Positions 12,867 through 26,900 of a DNA stretch of 64,000 nt are shown in pieces; position 1 is the first letter of the stretch; every line of letters begins with the position of its first letter. Made by a program: the position numbers and the translations under genes. This DNA is from Pycnopodia helianthoides (lineage: Eukaryota > Echinodermata > Asteroidea > Forcipulatida > Asteriidae): contig CM063253.1 in NCBI GenBank assembly GCA_032158295.1, positions 9,393,001 through 9,457,000 on the forward strand. The letters run 5' to 3'. Under the pieces are notes generated by a model, which saw only the letters and a list, made by a program, of their open reading frames with translations, was not told where the DNA came from and did not search any database.

Positions 12867-12945
12867 AGAACGTTATCATGCCTTTTCGAAATAGAAACTC
12901 GTACGTAAGCACAGAATCGGCCATAAAGCAGCTCTATGAAATTGG

Positions 12946-14254
12946 GTGTGGTCAGTCGGACCACTTGGAGTGAATTTTGACTGCTCCTCGGGTGTTTTAA
13001 CTGGCATTTGACCAGTGCTCGGTGTTAAGGGGGAATGATGCATTAACCAGTCATGTCTTCACTGTAACTTTATATTTTTGTAAACTTGACTTATGTAGTC
13101 GTTGGACTATATTCAAGGCACATTGTCAATGAGTGGCCCATTTGAAATATTGACGATGACATCGTTTGTCTGACCAACTGTAACCCTATTGTGACACGGT
13201 GGCTGTCAGACATGATGGACCTTGACATGTGTACATTTTATTTGGTGTTGCATACCAGAGAAGTTCGATTGTGATTTGTGTATTATTATTGTACAATAAA
13301 ACAAGTTAATAATGGAGGAAGGAAACGAGATTGAATGTCCTTCCTCTATGGTTGAAACGAATTGAGATTTGATATTTCTTAAAAGCAGGATAGATTCAAT
13401 TGTACATACATGTATACTCGTTTTAAAAACGTATGCTAGGCCAAACCTTTAAGTTATCGACGTTTGGTTCAGTCAATTGTAAATATTTGAGGGGATTAAA
13501 TCGATTTGTGAGAGTATTGATCATGAATTCGTTAATTTCAATCAAACCTACGCAACGACCAGGTTTCTGCACATTGTTTACATCAGCGAAACTCAAACTC
13601 TTTTAATGTTATTTGTTTTATAGGAGTCATTTGAATTTGTTGAAATCGTTGGTAGAAGAAGTTAAAGGTGATGTTGGTTTATTTTTCATATATTTTATTT
13701 CGTTTCGTTTTAATGCATGTTTATTTTTTTTTATTTTTTTTTTTATTTTTTTTGCGCATTATTTGCAATTTGCGCTGTAAAAAATTAATAAACTACAGTT
13801 TCCACACTACATTTGCTTTATAAGCCTTATAAAATATAAACAATAAAAAACTGAATTAATTAGTTTCTTCTAGAGAATGACATGTGTTAATTTTTTTTTA
13901 GCAAATATTGTATATTCTATGGGGTGGGGGGATTCGTGGAGATTGTTTGGAACTTGTTGCCCCAAAAGACACGGCCCTTATAATCAGATATTGTCATTTT
14001 GAAAACAAACTTTTTAAAAAATAATAATAAAATCAAAATTTAAATACAAACATAAAAATGTATGACTAATTGGCCTACTTGATTTCGGCCTACTGCTGTA
14101 ATATTTACTCTACTTTTTTGAACAGTTGGAATAAAAAGTTACAATGACTGTTTGGACGACTGATTCGTGTGTGTGTTATTTTTTACTTTGTAATTAATTT
14201 GTTTTATGGTTTTAATGAAAGAAGTTTCTCTGTAACAACAGCAGGCCCATCTGT
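12946..14254. other. intergenic, AT-rich
   Basis: No gene is recognised. T-rich and A/T low-complexity tracts lie at about 13720-13755. Confidence 0.4.
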
Positions 14255-14530
14255 TTGTTGGGGTGTTCGTTTGTTTGTTTGTTTCGTTTGTTTTTTGTTT
14301 TTTGTTGTTTGTTTGTTTGTTTGTTTGTTGGGGCTGTTGGGGTGTTGGGTGTTTGTTTGTTGGGTGTTGTGGTGTTTGTTTGTTTGTTTGTTTGTTTGTT
14401 TGTTTGTTTGTTTGTTTGTTTTTGTTTGTTTTTGTTTGTTGGGTGTTGGGGTGTTTGTTTGGGTTTGTTGGTTTGTGCTTTGTTTGCTTTTGGGGTTTGT
14501 TTGTTTTGGGTATTTTAGGTTTTTGGGGGG
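14255..14530. repeat. (GTTT)n microsatellite with GGGTGTTG interruptions
   Basis: Long runs of GTTT are broken by GGGGTGTTGGG phrases, followed by a short TA tract and poly-T. Long open frames on both strands here (Phe/Val/Cys/Leu-rich or Lys/Gln/Thr-rich) are products of the repeat and are not genes. It lies about 370 bp upstream of the TTC4 start codon. Confidence 0.9.
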
Positions 14531-14903
14531 TGGGACTTTATATATATATATTTTTTTGGAGGGGGGGTGTTTTGGGGTTGTTTTTTGTTTTGTTTCTTCT
14601 TCACACCCTCTTCGTTTGATGTATCCCACCGCGAAGGATTCCACTGGTTAATTGTTAGAGCGACAAGTGGACTTGGCCTACCCAGTGATGTGTGATCGGA
14701 GCAAGGGTGAGTCCGCAGGAATATTTTATTGCAATTGGAGTTATTTAAATTCTTTACAAACAATCGAACTGTCGCTGCATCTAAATACAGTTATCGTTTT
14801 TTATGCTGATTAGTGTCGAGTAAAAAAGTTTCATTGCTAAAAATATTGACCAATCACAGACCAGTTTTTGGCCGGAGCATTTCTACATTAGGTTTGAGGC
14901 AAC

Positions 14904-17900
14904 ATGGCGGACAACACGAGCGACAACGTGGGTGCGATAGGCGACGAGGTTAAACCAGTTGTCGACGTTCAAGCACTGTTTGAGAAGTATGCAGAAGAGG
15001 CAGCCTCACATCCTAAATATGCTGATAAAGAAAGAAGCGAACATAAAGAACGAGAAAAGGAACATTTTAGTAATAATTGGGAAAAGGTATGTTGTCTAGT
15101 TTCCGGACATTACCAAATACGTGTTTACGTTTGTTAATAATAATTGTTAATGATTGTTACTGAATCATTGTCACTGTTTGCATGGAGGTCATGAGGTAGC
15201 CCTGGTAGGACGTCAGTGTCCATTGCACTGCACTGACGTCCTGGATATAAAGCTTTGTACAATCATGGATGTAGGAATAGGCTACCTCCATGGTACAATG
15301 CAAACAAAATTTCAACTTAGTTAGGTTTTTCATATTTTTACCAGATTATTTTTTTAGAATTTAGGAAACTAAAATTGTGTTTATAAAAATAAAATGTCCA
15401 CAATTTATACAATATAACTTTGAAGTTTGACGGGTCCACAAATAACAAATATATCCACAGATGACATTGTCATTATTACAGAAAGTAAAAAGAAGATCCA
15501 AGTACCAAAGTCATGAAAGTCAAGATGAGGTCTAGACTCTTGCGAGACCGGAGGGTTACGAGTCATGCAATGCAAAAAAGTGGCGAAATTGCAATTTCGA
15601 CCATTTTGGTCAGACTAGTCACCAGATTGGCCCAACTTTTACCACTTTCAAAAAACATGACACACATTCTAAGAACATGTATTTGATCTTCAATGTGTCA
15701 TGAATCCATTCATATTAAACACTCAAAACATCATTGGGAAAATATTTTTAAGAAAAAAAGACAAAAACTTACCAGAGACTGAGCGAAATATTCATGAAGT
15801 GTAGACAGACTCAGATTGAGTTTTTAAACCTCGCGATTCGTGACCTAGCAACATCTCGACCAATCAGCGTAAGCGGACTCATCGTTGAGCGCATTTTGTT
15901 GAGTTGCACAATCACAGGATATTTATGAGGAAAAATTTACATATTGAGCACACATTCTGGAATGCTGTTCCTACAATTAATCAGCGCAAACTGCAGATGG
16001 TGCAAATCTGTTAAATACATTAACTGCGTGCACGCACAGTCGCACACAGACAATCGCCACGCCTGTACAACGGTTTGGTTTACGCTGATTGGTTGATGTA
16101 GGGGAAGTGCGGTCCATGGACATTTCGGTCAGTTTTTAGTAAGCTTTTGTTCGTTTTTTCTTCAAATAATTTTTCATCAATGTTTTGAGTGTTATGAATG
16201 GATTCGTTACAATTGAAGATTAAATCAATGTTTTGAGAATGCGTGTCATGTTTTTTAAAAGTGGTAAAAATTTGGCAAATCTGGTGACTAGACAAAAATG
16301 GTCGAAATTGCAATTTCGTCACTTTTTTGCATTGCATGACTCGTAACCCTCCGGTCTCCGACCGTGGGAGGATGGAGGGTTATGATTATCGCAACTAGAT
16401 GAGGTCCAGAAATTGTGTCATGTATATTTTATACAAGACACACAAAATTGGTTACTCACATTACGAAAATGTTCAAAAATGTAACTGTCATGAGTAACCA
16501 AATTTGTATGTCTTGTATATCATACATGTACATGACACAATTTCTGGATCTCATCTTTGGTGCTGGGTCATTACCACAGTATGACCCCTACCTTTTGGTG
16601 CTAAAGTAGGTCTAGGTCTACCATGTCTACCCTATTTACGTCAATCGGTACGTGGGGGTAACAGTTATTAAACCTTTTCAGTAAGGTAATTACAGCCCAA
16701 GGAATCTCAAAAGTACATCAAAAACGTAACGTGAGTAACCGTAGAATTGCCCATTACCAAAAAAAACTTACTTGGTAAGGAGCACCTGAGAGCTGCTGAT
16801 AGTATAAAACATTGGGAGAAACGACTCCCTCTGAAGTAATGTAGTTTTTGAGAAAGAGGTAATTTCACACTAAAATATTTGAATCTGAGAAAGGCTTCAG
16901 GCATGTCTCAAGCTTTTTTCAGGGTCATTACCACAGTCCTTTAAGCAAATCTATGAAATTGGACCCAGATTTTGGCCTCACCTGATTGATTCTATTTGAT
17001 TCTATTCTCTGCAGGAGCTTGAGAAGATACCGATCTTTAACTCTGGTATGCCGGAGGATCTGAGTTCTGAAGATGCTAATTTATATGCTGCATTTCAGGC
17101 CATCAAGTACGCTGAAGATGACCCCCCTGAAGGTTAGCCCCAATTCTCAAATTATTCACTCTTCTCGACTCTACTTTGTTTTCAAATTTTTCATTCCACT
17201 GAAAAGTTTATTTTGTATTTTAAACAGGCCTACAATGTTGGATACAATTTCTTTGGTGTTGTTATTTCATGTATGATTTGAAATGTTGCATCAGGGCTCG
17301 AATTTGGGGGGAAAATCCACAAACTGTAGGGTTTGTAGCTCAAACTTTTTACTGGACCAGAATTATGAATTGAAATGAGAAAAAAAAGACCTACATGTAC
17401 ACAGTTAACTTTTGAACTGTTTTAATTTGAAAGAGCACTACGAGAAGATTTATCTCATTTGTGTTATGGGTAAGTATTCTTCAATACTCAACAGAACTGA
17501 AAGATTTTATCAGACTGAAAGTAAACATTTGAACAAAAACATAAGACCACCGGACTTGTCCAGTTGTGAGTGTACTGGCCCGATGCTATAATCACTGGCC
17601 TCAGGCCTGCCTTCCAGTGTAAATTTGGAGCCCTGTGCATGGTGGGAATTCAATCTAGCAATGTGAGAATCTTGCTGTGAATTGTGGTGGTTCGGAAAAG
17701 ACATGAAAGAGTTGTAAAGCCATCAGGGCCCAATTTCATAAAGCTGTTGAGCAGAAATTACTGCTTAGCAAATTTTTTTTCTGAGCAAAATGTTAGTGGG
17801 GCACCAGTCGCAACAATGTTATCTTTATGGAATGTTGGATTGTAATCGGTTTCTGCTACGCAAGTTTTTCTGTGCTTAGCAAGTTTTTGTGCTTACAGGC

Positions 17901-20900
17901 CCTATGAAGTTGGGCCTGGTTCTTTTCAGAATCATCACAACTCATACAGAGATTCTTACATCCATAGGGTTTTTATGCCACAAACATTATTTCTGGTTAA
18001 GTAAAACATTGCTTTTAGTATTTTTGCATAAGTGCAAACCCAAATTATTTTTTCTGCTTCCCTTGTGGATTATTATTTGATATTTGAAATTAAAAAGTCG
18101 CATGCCCTTAAGGTGATCCCCTGGCTGCCGCTTCCTAGGTTGTATTGTAAACTTGGGTGTGACCCCTGGCTATATGGCAGTACAAGTTGAATGGCTTCTG
18201 ACTGGCACCCCCGAACAAAGATATTGACAAAATAGGGAGACGGCCAACATTAGGGCTAGATAGCTCAGTCGGTAGAGCACCGGTATGTTAATTCAGAGGT
18301 CGCAGGTTCAAGTTCTGCTCTAGTCAATTTGTCTTTGTTCAACCAAAAAATGATTCTTGTGTGATTCACAGATACTCTGTTATTTTGGTTTTGTATTTCA
18401 TAATGAGGGTGCCAGTGGACGGGTTACCAAAAATAAATATGGTTTGAAATTAAATTAACATTCAATTCAATTTGATGCCAGAGCAGGCAAAAAGCCACAA
18501 AGATGATGGAAATCAGTGGTTCAAGAAGAAGAAATACAAGCTGGCTATCACAGCGTACGATGAAGGACTGAAGCACAAGTTTGAGGACGGCAATCTGCGA
18601 GCGGTGCTGTACACCAACAGAGCAGCTGCTAATTTCCATCTCGGTGAGTAGAATCAGGATAAGAGGTCTCTCCAGACTAAACAAGAAAGAGAAGAGAATT
18701 ATTCAAACTGAAGTGATTTTTTTGGTTTTGTGGTTTTTAGACTAAAGACTGGGTAGAGCGTTCAAATTTGAATCCTTGAAAGTGTGTTGAATGTTGACAT
18801 CTGATCTGTTCCTTTAACCCTCCCACTGTCAGTGACTCTTGGCAACATTTTCCAGTGAGTTGACCAACCATTTGAAACCATTAGAGTGCCAAGGTTGTGT
18901 ACGGTGGCACAACTGTACGCAGAACTAACTGTACTGTGTACTCATGCATTCCCTCATGGTATCATATTGCAGGCTGGCATAGTTTATCTATCATTCAAAA
19001 CCACAGTGAATGGTATTGAATGGTCAGACAGCAAGAGGGTTAATACAGGTCGGCTGATCTGATTGGAATCGGTTGAAACAGTTAAACAGAAGTCACAAGT
19101 TTCGTGTAACCGTGGAGAAAAATCTATTTAAAAGCACAATTCTATTTCCAAGTGCTTTATACATACTTGTGTTCGTGCTTTCTTGAAAGATGTGTTCTTA
19201 CCATCAAGGGAAGAATGACCATAATCCATTTAAAACCCTATTACTATTGGTATACTCTCCTGCCCAACTGGCTCTTTCCACAAAATACCACAGGAGACTG
19301 CAGAGACTAAGACCACAGTACACAAGCCACTAGTGGTGCACTCTCCTGCCCAACTGGCTCTGTCCACAAAATACCACAGGAGACTGCGGAGACTAAGTCC
19401 ACAGTACACAAGCCAGGGGTTTCCACATAATACCAGCTGTACAAAGGGAAGAAGCCCATGCACCCAAATGCTAGCCTGGAAGGTATTGTACTTTGTGGCA
19501 GTCTTTGGTACCTGTGTTTAGGATTTTAATGTCCCATAGATTAGATTTATAGCGATGTACAGAGTCTGTAAATCCTCAAAAAAAATTCTGTTGGAGAAGT
19601 TTCACTAGAAGAGACTGCTACCTACTTTTTCCAGGCTGTTGTTTTTTTCTCGTAGTGTGATCACACCCTCTCCGATTAATTTCCTTGAATCTACAGGCAA
19701 CTACCGTTCTGCCGTGAATGACGTCACCAAAGCGATAGAGCACAACCCGAGTCATATGAAGGCGTTAGTCCGAGGTGCAGAATGCTGTATGAAGCTGGAG
19801 AAATACAAAGATGCAACTACATGGTGCGATAAAGCACTTAAGATATCCTTTGTGTATTCGTTAGAAAACTCTGTCAGCTTTATTTATTCAACGATGAGAA
19901 ATTTCATACTTTTTAATGTCTGCCTTGTGGAAAAAAAACAGTTGTTTTTAAGTGATGTTTGAAGCTTTGCATGGTGTGGATCATAAGAAAAACTATGGTA
20001 GTAAACTTGTGGGTACAACCTTGTATAAAGCTCTTTATGTATACTCTGCTCGTCTTCAGGAGAAATGAAAACTGAGCAGAGTATACTGGCGAGCAGAGTA
20101 TACTGTTCAACACTACGAGACCCCACCTGTTCTTCTTGGAGTAAACTCTTCTCCCAAAGACTTTTTGTACATGGTTGTACCCGCAAGTTGACTACTACAG
20201 TTTTTCTTGGTTGTTTTTATATTTATGTAGGAAGAAATCATGCTGTGTGATCTAATAACAATAGTAATAAACACATTCTTCTAAAGCGTATTTCAAAACC
20301 AAATGAATCCTCAATGCGGTGTACAAAGTTACTGTACTTTTCTTGCGCCGAGGATAATGTTCCCTAAAGCTTCTTGAAATCTATAACTCAAGGGGATGCT
20401 AAAAAGGTTGAAATGCTGTCATTTCAAACCTTCTATAATTTGGATCCAACTTTCAGAACTTTTTGTCAGCAATGACCTGCACCCCTGTTTGTTGGTCTTT
20501 TGTTTGTGGAAAGAAATTGAGTTCAGTTGTGTGTAGCTTGATTGAAGTGATAGCTAATATAAAGACAAAGTACAGAATTGGCCATTTTCAAGAAAAAGTG
20601 TTGATAAATGTCTATGTGAAAGCTCACTGAGTATAAAGTTCACATCAGAACCCAATCCCTGAAGAAATCTTCTTATCTGAAATGCTGTCAAAAAAGTCGG
20701 GGAAAGGCATTTGACCTTTTATCTTAATTGCCACAAACAAAACAAGTCCAATATAAATGTTCACAAAGAGTTTCTTTCTTTTTTTCACCAAAACAAAATC
20801 ACAAAATTTAGTTTGGTTTCTACCTTGCCTTTTTACCACTGTGGACATCAATCCAAGAACCGGACTGCATCCATGCTTGTAGATTAGGTTTTCAGTCTGC

Positions 20901-23900
20901 AAGCTTTTTCACTATTGTGCAAGTTTTTCACTAGTCTGCAAACTCTTTCACTAGTCCACAAGACCTTTCACTAGCTTGCAAGCTTTTTCACTAGACCACA
21001 ACCTTTTTTACTAGTCCACAAGCTTTTTCACTAGTCCACAAGCTTTTTTAATAGTCCGCAAGCTCTTCACTAGTTTTGCAAACTTTTTGACTAGACTGTA
21101 AGCTTTTTAACCAGACCCTAAGCTTCTTCACTAATCTGCAATCTTTTTTACTAGTCCACAAGCTTTCTCACTTGTCCACAATCTTTTTTACTAGTCCACA
21201 AGCTTGTTCACTAATCCGCAATTTGTTTTCACTTTCCCACAATGGTTTTACCAGTTTATGTCTCATATTAAATAGTGATGCTATTTGACACGAACTAGCC
21301 AGCCGAACCTCTCGTAGGGAATTTTGACCGGTCCTCATGTGTTTTAACAAGCAGTCGGCCACAGCAGAATACTGTTTAGGGAGAACACTGGTAGATTATG
21401 CTATCAATTCATCACCCATAAAGTACAGTATAGTGCCTACTGTTCGAGTACTTCTTCTACACAAGCTTTATTCTGTAATTGCATTTTTCCTTAATTTGTT
21501 GATCACATTGCAGCAGATGATAAAAGAGTTCTAGAGATGAGGTCTATTGCTGTTAAACACCTGGTAAGTCATCAATTCAAGTCTTTTTGTCATTGGAGGA
21601 TGGGCACAATCAGCAACTTTATCAGCTCAGAACAAAGCCACTCATCTTGTATTCACCTGCCTCTGGCAGAGAACAAAATTCGTCTGATCTTTTGAGATCT
21701 CATCCCTGACTGCCAGTGGGAGAGAGAACCAAATTCAAAATACTGCTTTATGTCTATAAATGTTCTCAAGGTCAAACTCGCAAGAACCTAACAGGAAGGC
21801 TCATCATGTACAGTACTGATTGTTCTGCAGACCATAGGAGACTCCGCTCATCATCAGGGCCCAATTTCATGGCTCTGCTTACCGGAAGCAAAGAATCGGG
21901 GCTTGTGGAAGCAGGGAATTCCGTGCTTACGTCATGGTCTAGCAGGGAACTTTTGCCTGTGCACGTGCGTACTCCACGTTACTTGTCATTCTTGGCTTAC
22001 ATGGCTAGCGCAGAAAGTTGGCACTTGCACAGTAAGCGGAGAATGGTGATCGCAAGCGCGGAATTCGGCGGTAAGCAGAGCAATGAAATTGGGCCTTGAT
22101 GTCACTCGCTTTGCTATTCCTCATAATAATAAACAATAATGATAATAGTGGCTTCTTATATAGCACTCAAATCCGTCACTCAGTGACGCTCATGGCACTC
22201 CAACATTATTAGCCCTGGTCACTGGTCCATTTATTTCTTTCCCTAAACCATCTGAGCTTCCTGGGGGGTGTACAGCCTGTGCTGCCAAATATGAAGCGCA
22301 CCAAGTTAAATCAATCACAAGAACCATCTTTGCCCTCACAGGTACCCATTTATACTACTGGGTGAAGAGAAGAAAGTATAGTTGAGTGTCTTGCTCAAGG
22401 ACACAAGTGTCATGACCGGGATTTGAACCCACACCCTGATGACTTTGGTGTTTCCTTGTGCTCAATTACTGTTTATCTATTAGTTTCATTTGCCATTCTT
22501 CTGTGAGGTGCTGTGTTTTTAGTTGAAGCTTAGAACCCCTTGCTCACCTCCCCCCCCCCAACCCATAGAAAATGAGATTTAAAAAAATTACACATGTATG
22601 GTCCGATTCATTAAAAGCTTCCCTTCCACTCTAGTTACGCCATGGTTAGTCAGGAACAGTGTTTATGGGCTGTGTGACTGTCAGGCAGAACATTGCAGAA
22701 GGGGGTAACAAATTGCATTTTTTGCCTTTGCTGATTAAAATTATTCAAAATGATTTTTGTAAGCACTTTCAGTTTGATATTTGTCAAGAGGGATAGTGAT
22801 TGTAAATGAAGCTTTCACTGAGATTGAGACATATTTCTTGAAGAAATAGAGTTGAAATGAAAAACAAAACAAAGTGGTTTTATTTATTTATTTAATTAAA
22901 AGGCCCTGTACACTATTGGTAAGATCGAAAAACACAAATGTTCACAGATTCACACATAACTTACATGATTTAAGTAAGTAAAATTTTTCTGCCTAAAATG
23001 CTATCATTTCTGAGAAATGAATAAAACAATAGTTTTTATCGCGCGCGATAATAAACTTGATGTTTGAAAAACAGAAAACAGATACATGTAAGGTCTCTTT
23101 TCACTATTTTCTCATGACCTCGATGACCAATTGAGCTCAAATTTTCACATGTTCAAAGTTCAACGCTGACTTCCCAAACTCTGTTGTGGTCCTAATTTCT
23201 AATTTCACAAAGGTAACATTCAGGTCATGTGGTGTGACCCAATACAAATTGTGTTCTAGGGTTCAAATAAATAAATGATCTGTATACTATTTTCAAGTCC
23301 TTCTTTTTGTTTGATTTTCTGAATGATAGAAAGTTAAGGAGAGAGACCAGAGAAAACGTAAAGTTGAAGAGAAGACTGCCAAAGCAAAGAGCATGATGAT
23401 AGTTGAAGCCATCAAAGTAAGTAGTTCTTCCTACGTCCTACGTCAGAAAATGCATTTATTTTCTTAATCTACATCATGCTAAATAAACAAACAAGCCAAT
23501 GACAGATATGCAGGATTGTTTAGTCTACAAGTTGGTTCCAGTTGGCCAAAACATCTGCTTTATTCGCAAATATTTAACTCATTTCATTTCGTATAAAAAA
23601 AACAGTCATTTCAAATTCAAAGACTCTTGGGCAGTATCTGAGTGGATTCAATGCTAGGTTTGATGTATGCCTGTCAACCTTTTCTGTTCTCTATCTGAGA
23701 TATTTGGGTGGTTGGAATATGGGCATTGCTTTCAGTCGTTGCTCCGCCCTGACCGTAGACTGTAGAGTCCATATTGTCCAATGATTGAATGTCCTTGAAG
23801 GACAGTTTGGCGTATTCTGGAGTAACTTAAGCTATGTTTGGTTGGTGCTAGTCCCCTGTTTGATGATGTCAGTCTGCGTATTCTTGGCAAGTCCGAGTCG

Positions 23901-26900
23901 GCTAGATTTGAAAGGGCGCTTAACTCTTTAGAGACCATGGCGACCAGAACTGGCTTGTAACAAAATGCCCATAGAGGCCGAAAACGGCTGCAAGATCTGA
24001 CCTACTTTTACTAAACCAAAAAGGTAAAAGTAAAGGTCATGACCTGAATTGACATTTTCTATGTTTCTATTATCTACGTTTCAATTTTTCTTCATACACT
24101 TTTAAAACAAAGGATCGTTTCAAAACATCAACAATAAAACAAGACTGGTTGTATGGTGATGATTATACAGAAATGAATGGTCTGTAAAGAGTTAAGTATC
24201 ACTCTGCGATAGTGACTGGGCACCTTGGTTTATGTCTGGCTATTGTCATTTAGTCGCCTTGTTGTAGTTGATCAGTTTAAGATTTTTGTAAATGTAACAG
24301 AAGAATGATCTGGAGTAAAAGTACAGTCACATCGTCTGATGCCATCCAATCTCAAAAATCCAGCATAACTGATGAAAGATACGAAAGGAGTTTGAAGGTG
24401 TCATCGTTTGATGTCTGTATGAAGCCATTATGTTGGGTGTTACGGGTTGTTTTCCTCTTGACTAGTGGGAAGTTGAGTCGATTGTAGCCCTTTAGTGCTT
24501 ATTTTAACATGGGTGCCTCTGTAGGTGATGGTAGCCCGACTGAGACTGAAGCCCACTTGATGCTTATTTTAACATGGGTGCCTCTGTAGGTGATGGTAGC
24601 CCGACTGAGACTGAAGCCCACTTGATGCTTATTTTAACATGGGTGCCTCTGTAGGTGATGGTAGCCCGACTGAGACTGAAGCCCACTTGATGCTTATTTT
24701 AACATGGGTGCCTCTGTAGGTGATGGTAGCCCGACTGAGACTGAAGCCCACTTGATGCTTACTTTAACATGGGTGCCTCTGTAGGTGATGGTAGCCCGAC
24801 TGAGACTGAAGCCCATTTGATGCTTATTTTAACATGGGTGCCTCTGTAGGTGATGGTAGCCCGAGTGAGACTAAAGCCCATTTACTGCTTATTTTAACAT
24901 GGGTGCCTCTGTAGGTGATGGTAGCCCGACTGAGACTGAAGCCCACTTGATGCTTGTAGCAAGAGCGTCTGCAGCAGTTTTCAATTGGGATGTCGTAGAT
25001 GGATGTCTGAGTAGTAGAGGGTCAGATGGTATGAGTCAGCTGACTCTGTTTTTGGATTTTGCCCAGTTTTTCCCATTTACTGCATAAGGCGACATATGTT
25101 TTGGTTGTGGATGATGCCTGGCTGCCATCAGCAGGGGAGGTAGTAACTTGCAAGCAAGTAATTGGTTTGGTCTTGAAGCGAGTTTCTAATGAATGTCCAT
25201 ATCTCTCCGAGAACCCCCCCCCCAGAAAACTGCAAACTGTATACATTTCACAAAAGGTTTAAAGCATAACTTTACCAAACAAATTAGTGATATAACTTTA
25301 GCCTTTTATCCTGGACGTTTACAACTACAAGGCACGAGGTGTCAGTTTAGCGTTCGCTGGCCCTCGGAGGCCACTAGTTTATAGGAGTAAATGTTGTTGC
25401 GTCCAAGGACACCGAGTGAGGGTGCAGTCCATTTGTCCTTGGCACTGATTCTTTGGAGGGAGGGCTTTGTGGGGAAGTTTAACAAGCAAGGTGTAAACAT
25501 GGTCAATACTTAAAGAAGGAAGAATTGATTGTCTGTATAATGTTACAGGGTTTATATACACTGGGCCCAATTTCATAGAGCTGCTTAAGCAGAAAATATT
25601 GCTTATCAATTGTCTGCTAAGCAGAAATGAGTAGGATACCAGTCACAAATTGTACATGTGACATGGTAGTTTGACTGGTAACCTTTTTCTGGTAAGCATA
25701 ATTTTGTTGTGCTTAGCTACTTTTTGTGCTTAAGCAGCTCTATGAAATTGGGCCCTGGTCGGTGAGCACGCGATTTAAATAATCTTTGTCCAATCTAGTC
25801 TGAACGCCAATGTAAGCAATGTTAGCTATGCCCAAAAAGGGCGACTTTTTGACCAATTGGTTATGCCAAGGGGACTGGTTATGTGCAAAAAGGCGACTTG
25901 TTACCCAATGAGGGTGAAAGAAATGAGATCTTCATCAATTTCCAATCTTTTCCGTATTTGTTCAAACCGTCCCCGGTGTTTCTGGCATAGTTGGCAGCAG
26001 ATTGCAACGCATCACCTTGTTAAACCTTACAAGGTGCTTTATATAATATGGGTCTCATAATTCAAGAACTTGACCTGCCTTGAGATCTTTGAATCCTGTG
26101 GCAAAGGAGCTATATAAATAAGGGGATATTATTATTGATATTCTTATTTGTGCAGTTGAGAGAATTTTGTCATTCATTAAAAGATGGAATGTTCCATTCA
26201 TTTCATCTTTGCACCTTTGAATGGAACATTCCATCTTTCAACTCATGAAAGTATTTCCACCATTGCACCATCAACATCATTTGTATACTAGTGCTTAGTT
26301 CAACAAATTACTCTTCTGTGAAAAGATAGAATAGAAAGTAGCCCTGAAAAACTTAAAGATCCCCTTCAACAGGGCGTGACCTGTAACCCCTTTTCTGTGA
26401 CTTTTCCTCCCAGACTCGCAATATTGAATTTGCCCAATTGCCAAGCGAGTCCAAGGATGATGACACCAGCTCCCCGCCGATCAAAACACAAGAGCAACTC
26501 ATCATTGACGTTGTCACGGCAACGCATCCAACAGGAGCGAAGATTCATCTGGACGAGTCGGGACGGCTGTCTTGGCCCGTGACGTTCCTCTATCCTGAAC
26601 ACGGCCAGAGTGATTTCATCGCGGCTTTTAATGAAGACTCCAGGTGGGTGTTGTGACGTGAGACAAAAAGAGAAGCTCTTGTCTCCTATTGTTCGTCTTA
26701 TTTATTTATTATTATTTTTTAAATTTATTTATGTACACGTGGACTTGTTTTAAAGGCACAGTACACGTTTGGTAATGACTCTGAAAATTAATGGCAATAA
26801 GAAATTACTTGGTAAGAAGTACAGCATCTTTGGGTAGTATAATGAATTTTTTTAAACTTTTAACTTCAAAGTACTACGGTTATGGAAAATATGTCACTTT

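Larger units (their letters stand above)
19843..21506 (+). promoter_or_regulatory. TTC4: U12-type AT-AC intron of TTC4
   Basis: The intron begins ATATCCTTT (19843-19851), exactly the U12-type AT-AC 5' splice consensus. It ends in AC at 21506, 12 bases after the last A of TTCCTTAAT (21487-21495), the U12 branch-site consensus. Removing it joins codon AAG to ATT in phase 0 and gives ALKIAADDKRVLEMR, matching the expected TTC4 continuation after its third TPR. No GT donor in the right phase exists near 19842. Splicing would need the minor (U11/U12) spliceosome. Confidence 0.9.

Noticed and set aside
14169..14651. Open frames of up to 160 codons on both strands
   Set aside because: They are translations of the (GTTT)n tract: low complexity, overlapping in several frames, no start or splice context.
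18254..18325. Functional tRNA-Asn
   Set aside because: The fold is good, but the anticodon stem has two mismatches, the body does not match the usual tRNA-Asn, and it sits in a repeat-rich intron with a trailing tail; kept only as tRNA-like.
24495..24955. CRISPR-like array
   Set aside because: Direct repeats without unique spacers, in an animal gene intron; a plain minisatellite. The same applies to the 34-bp and 36-bp arrays.
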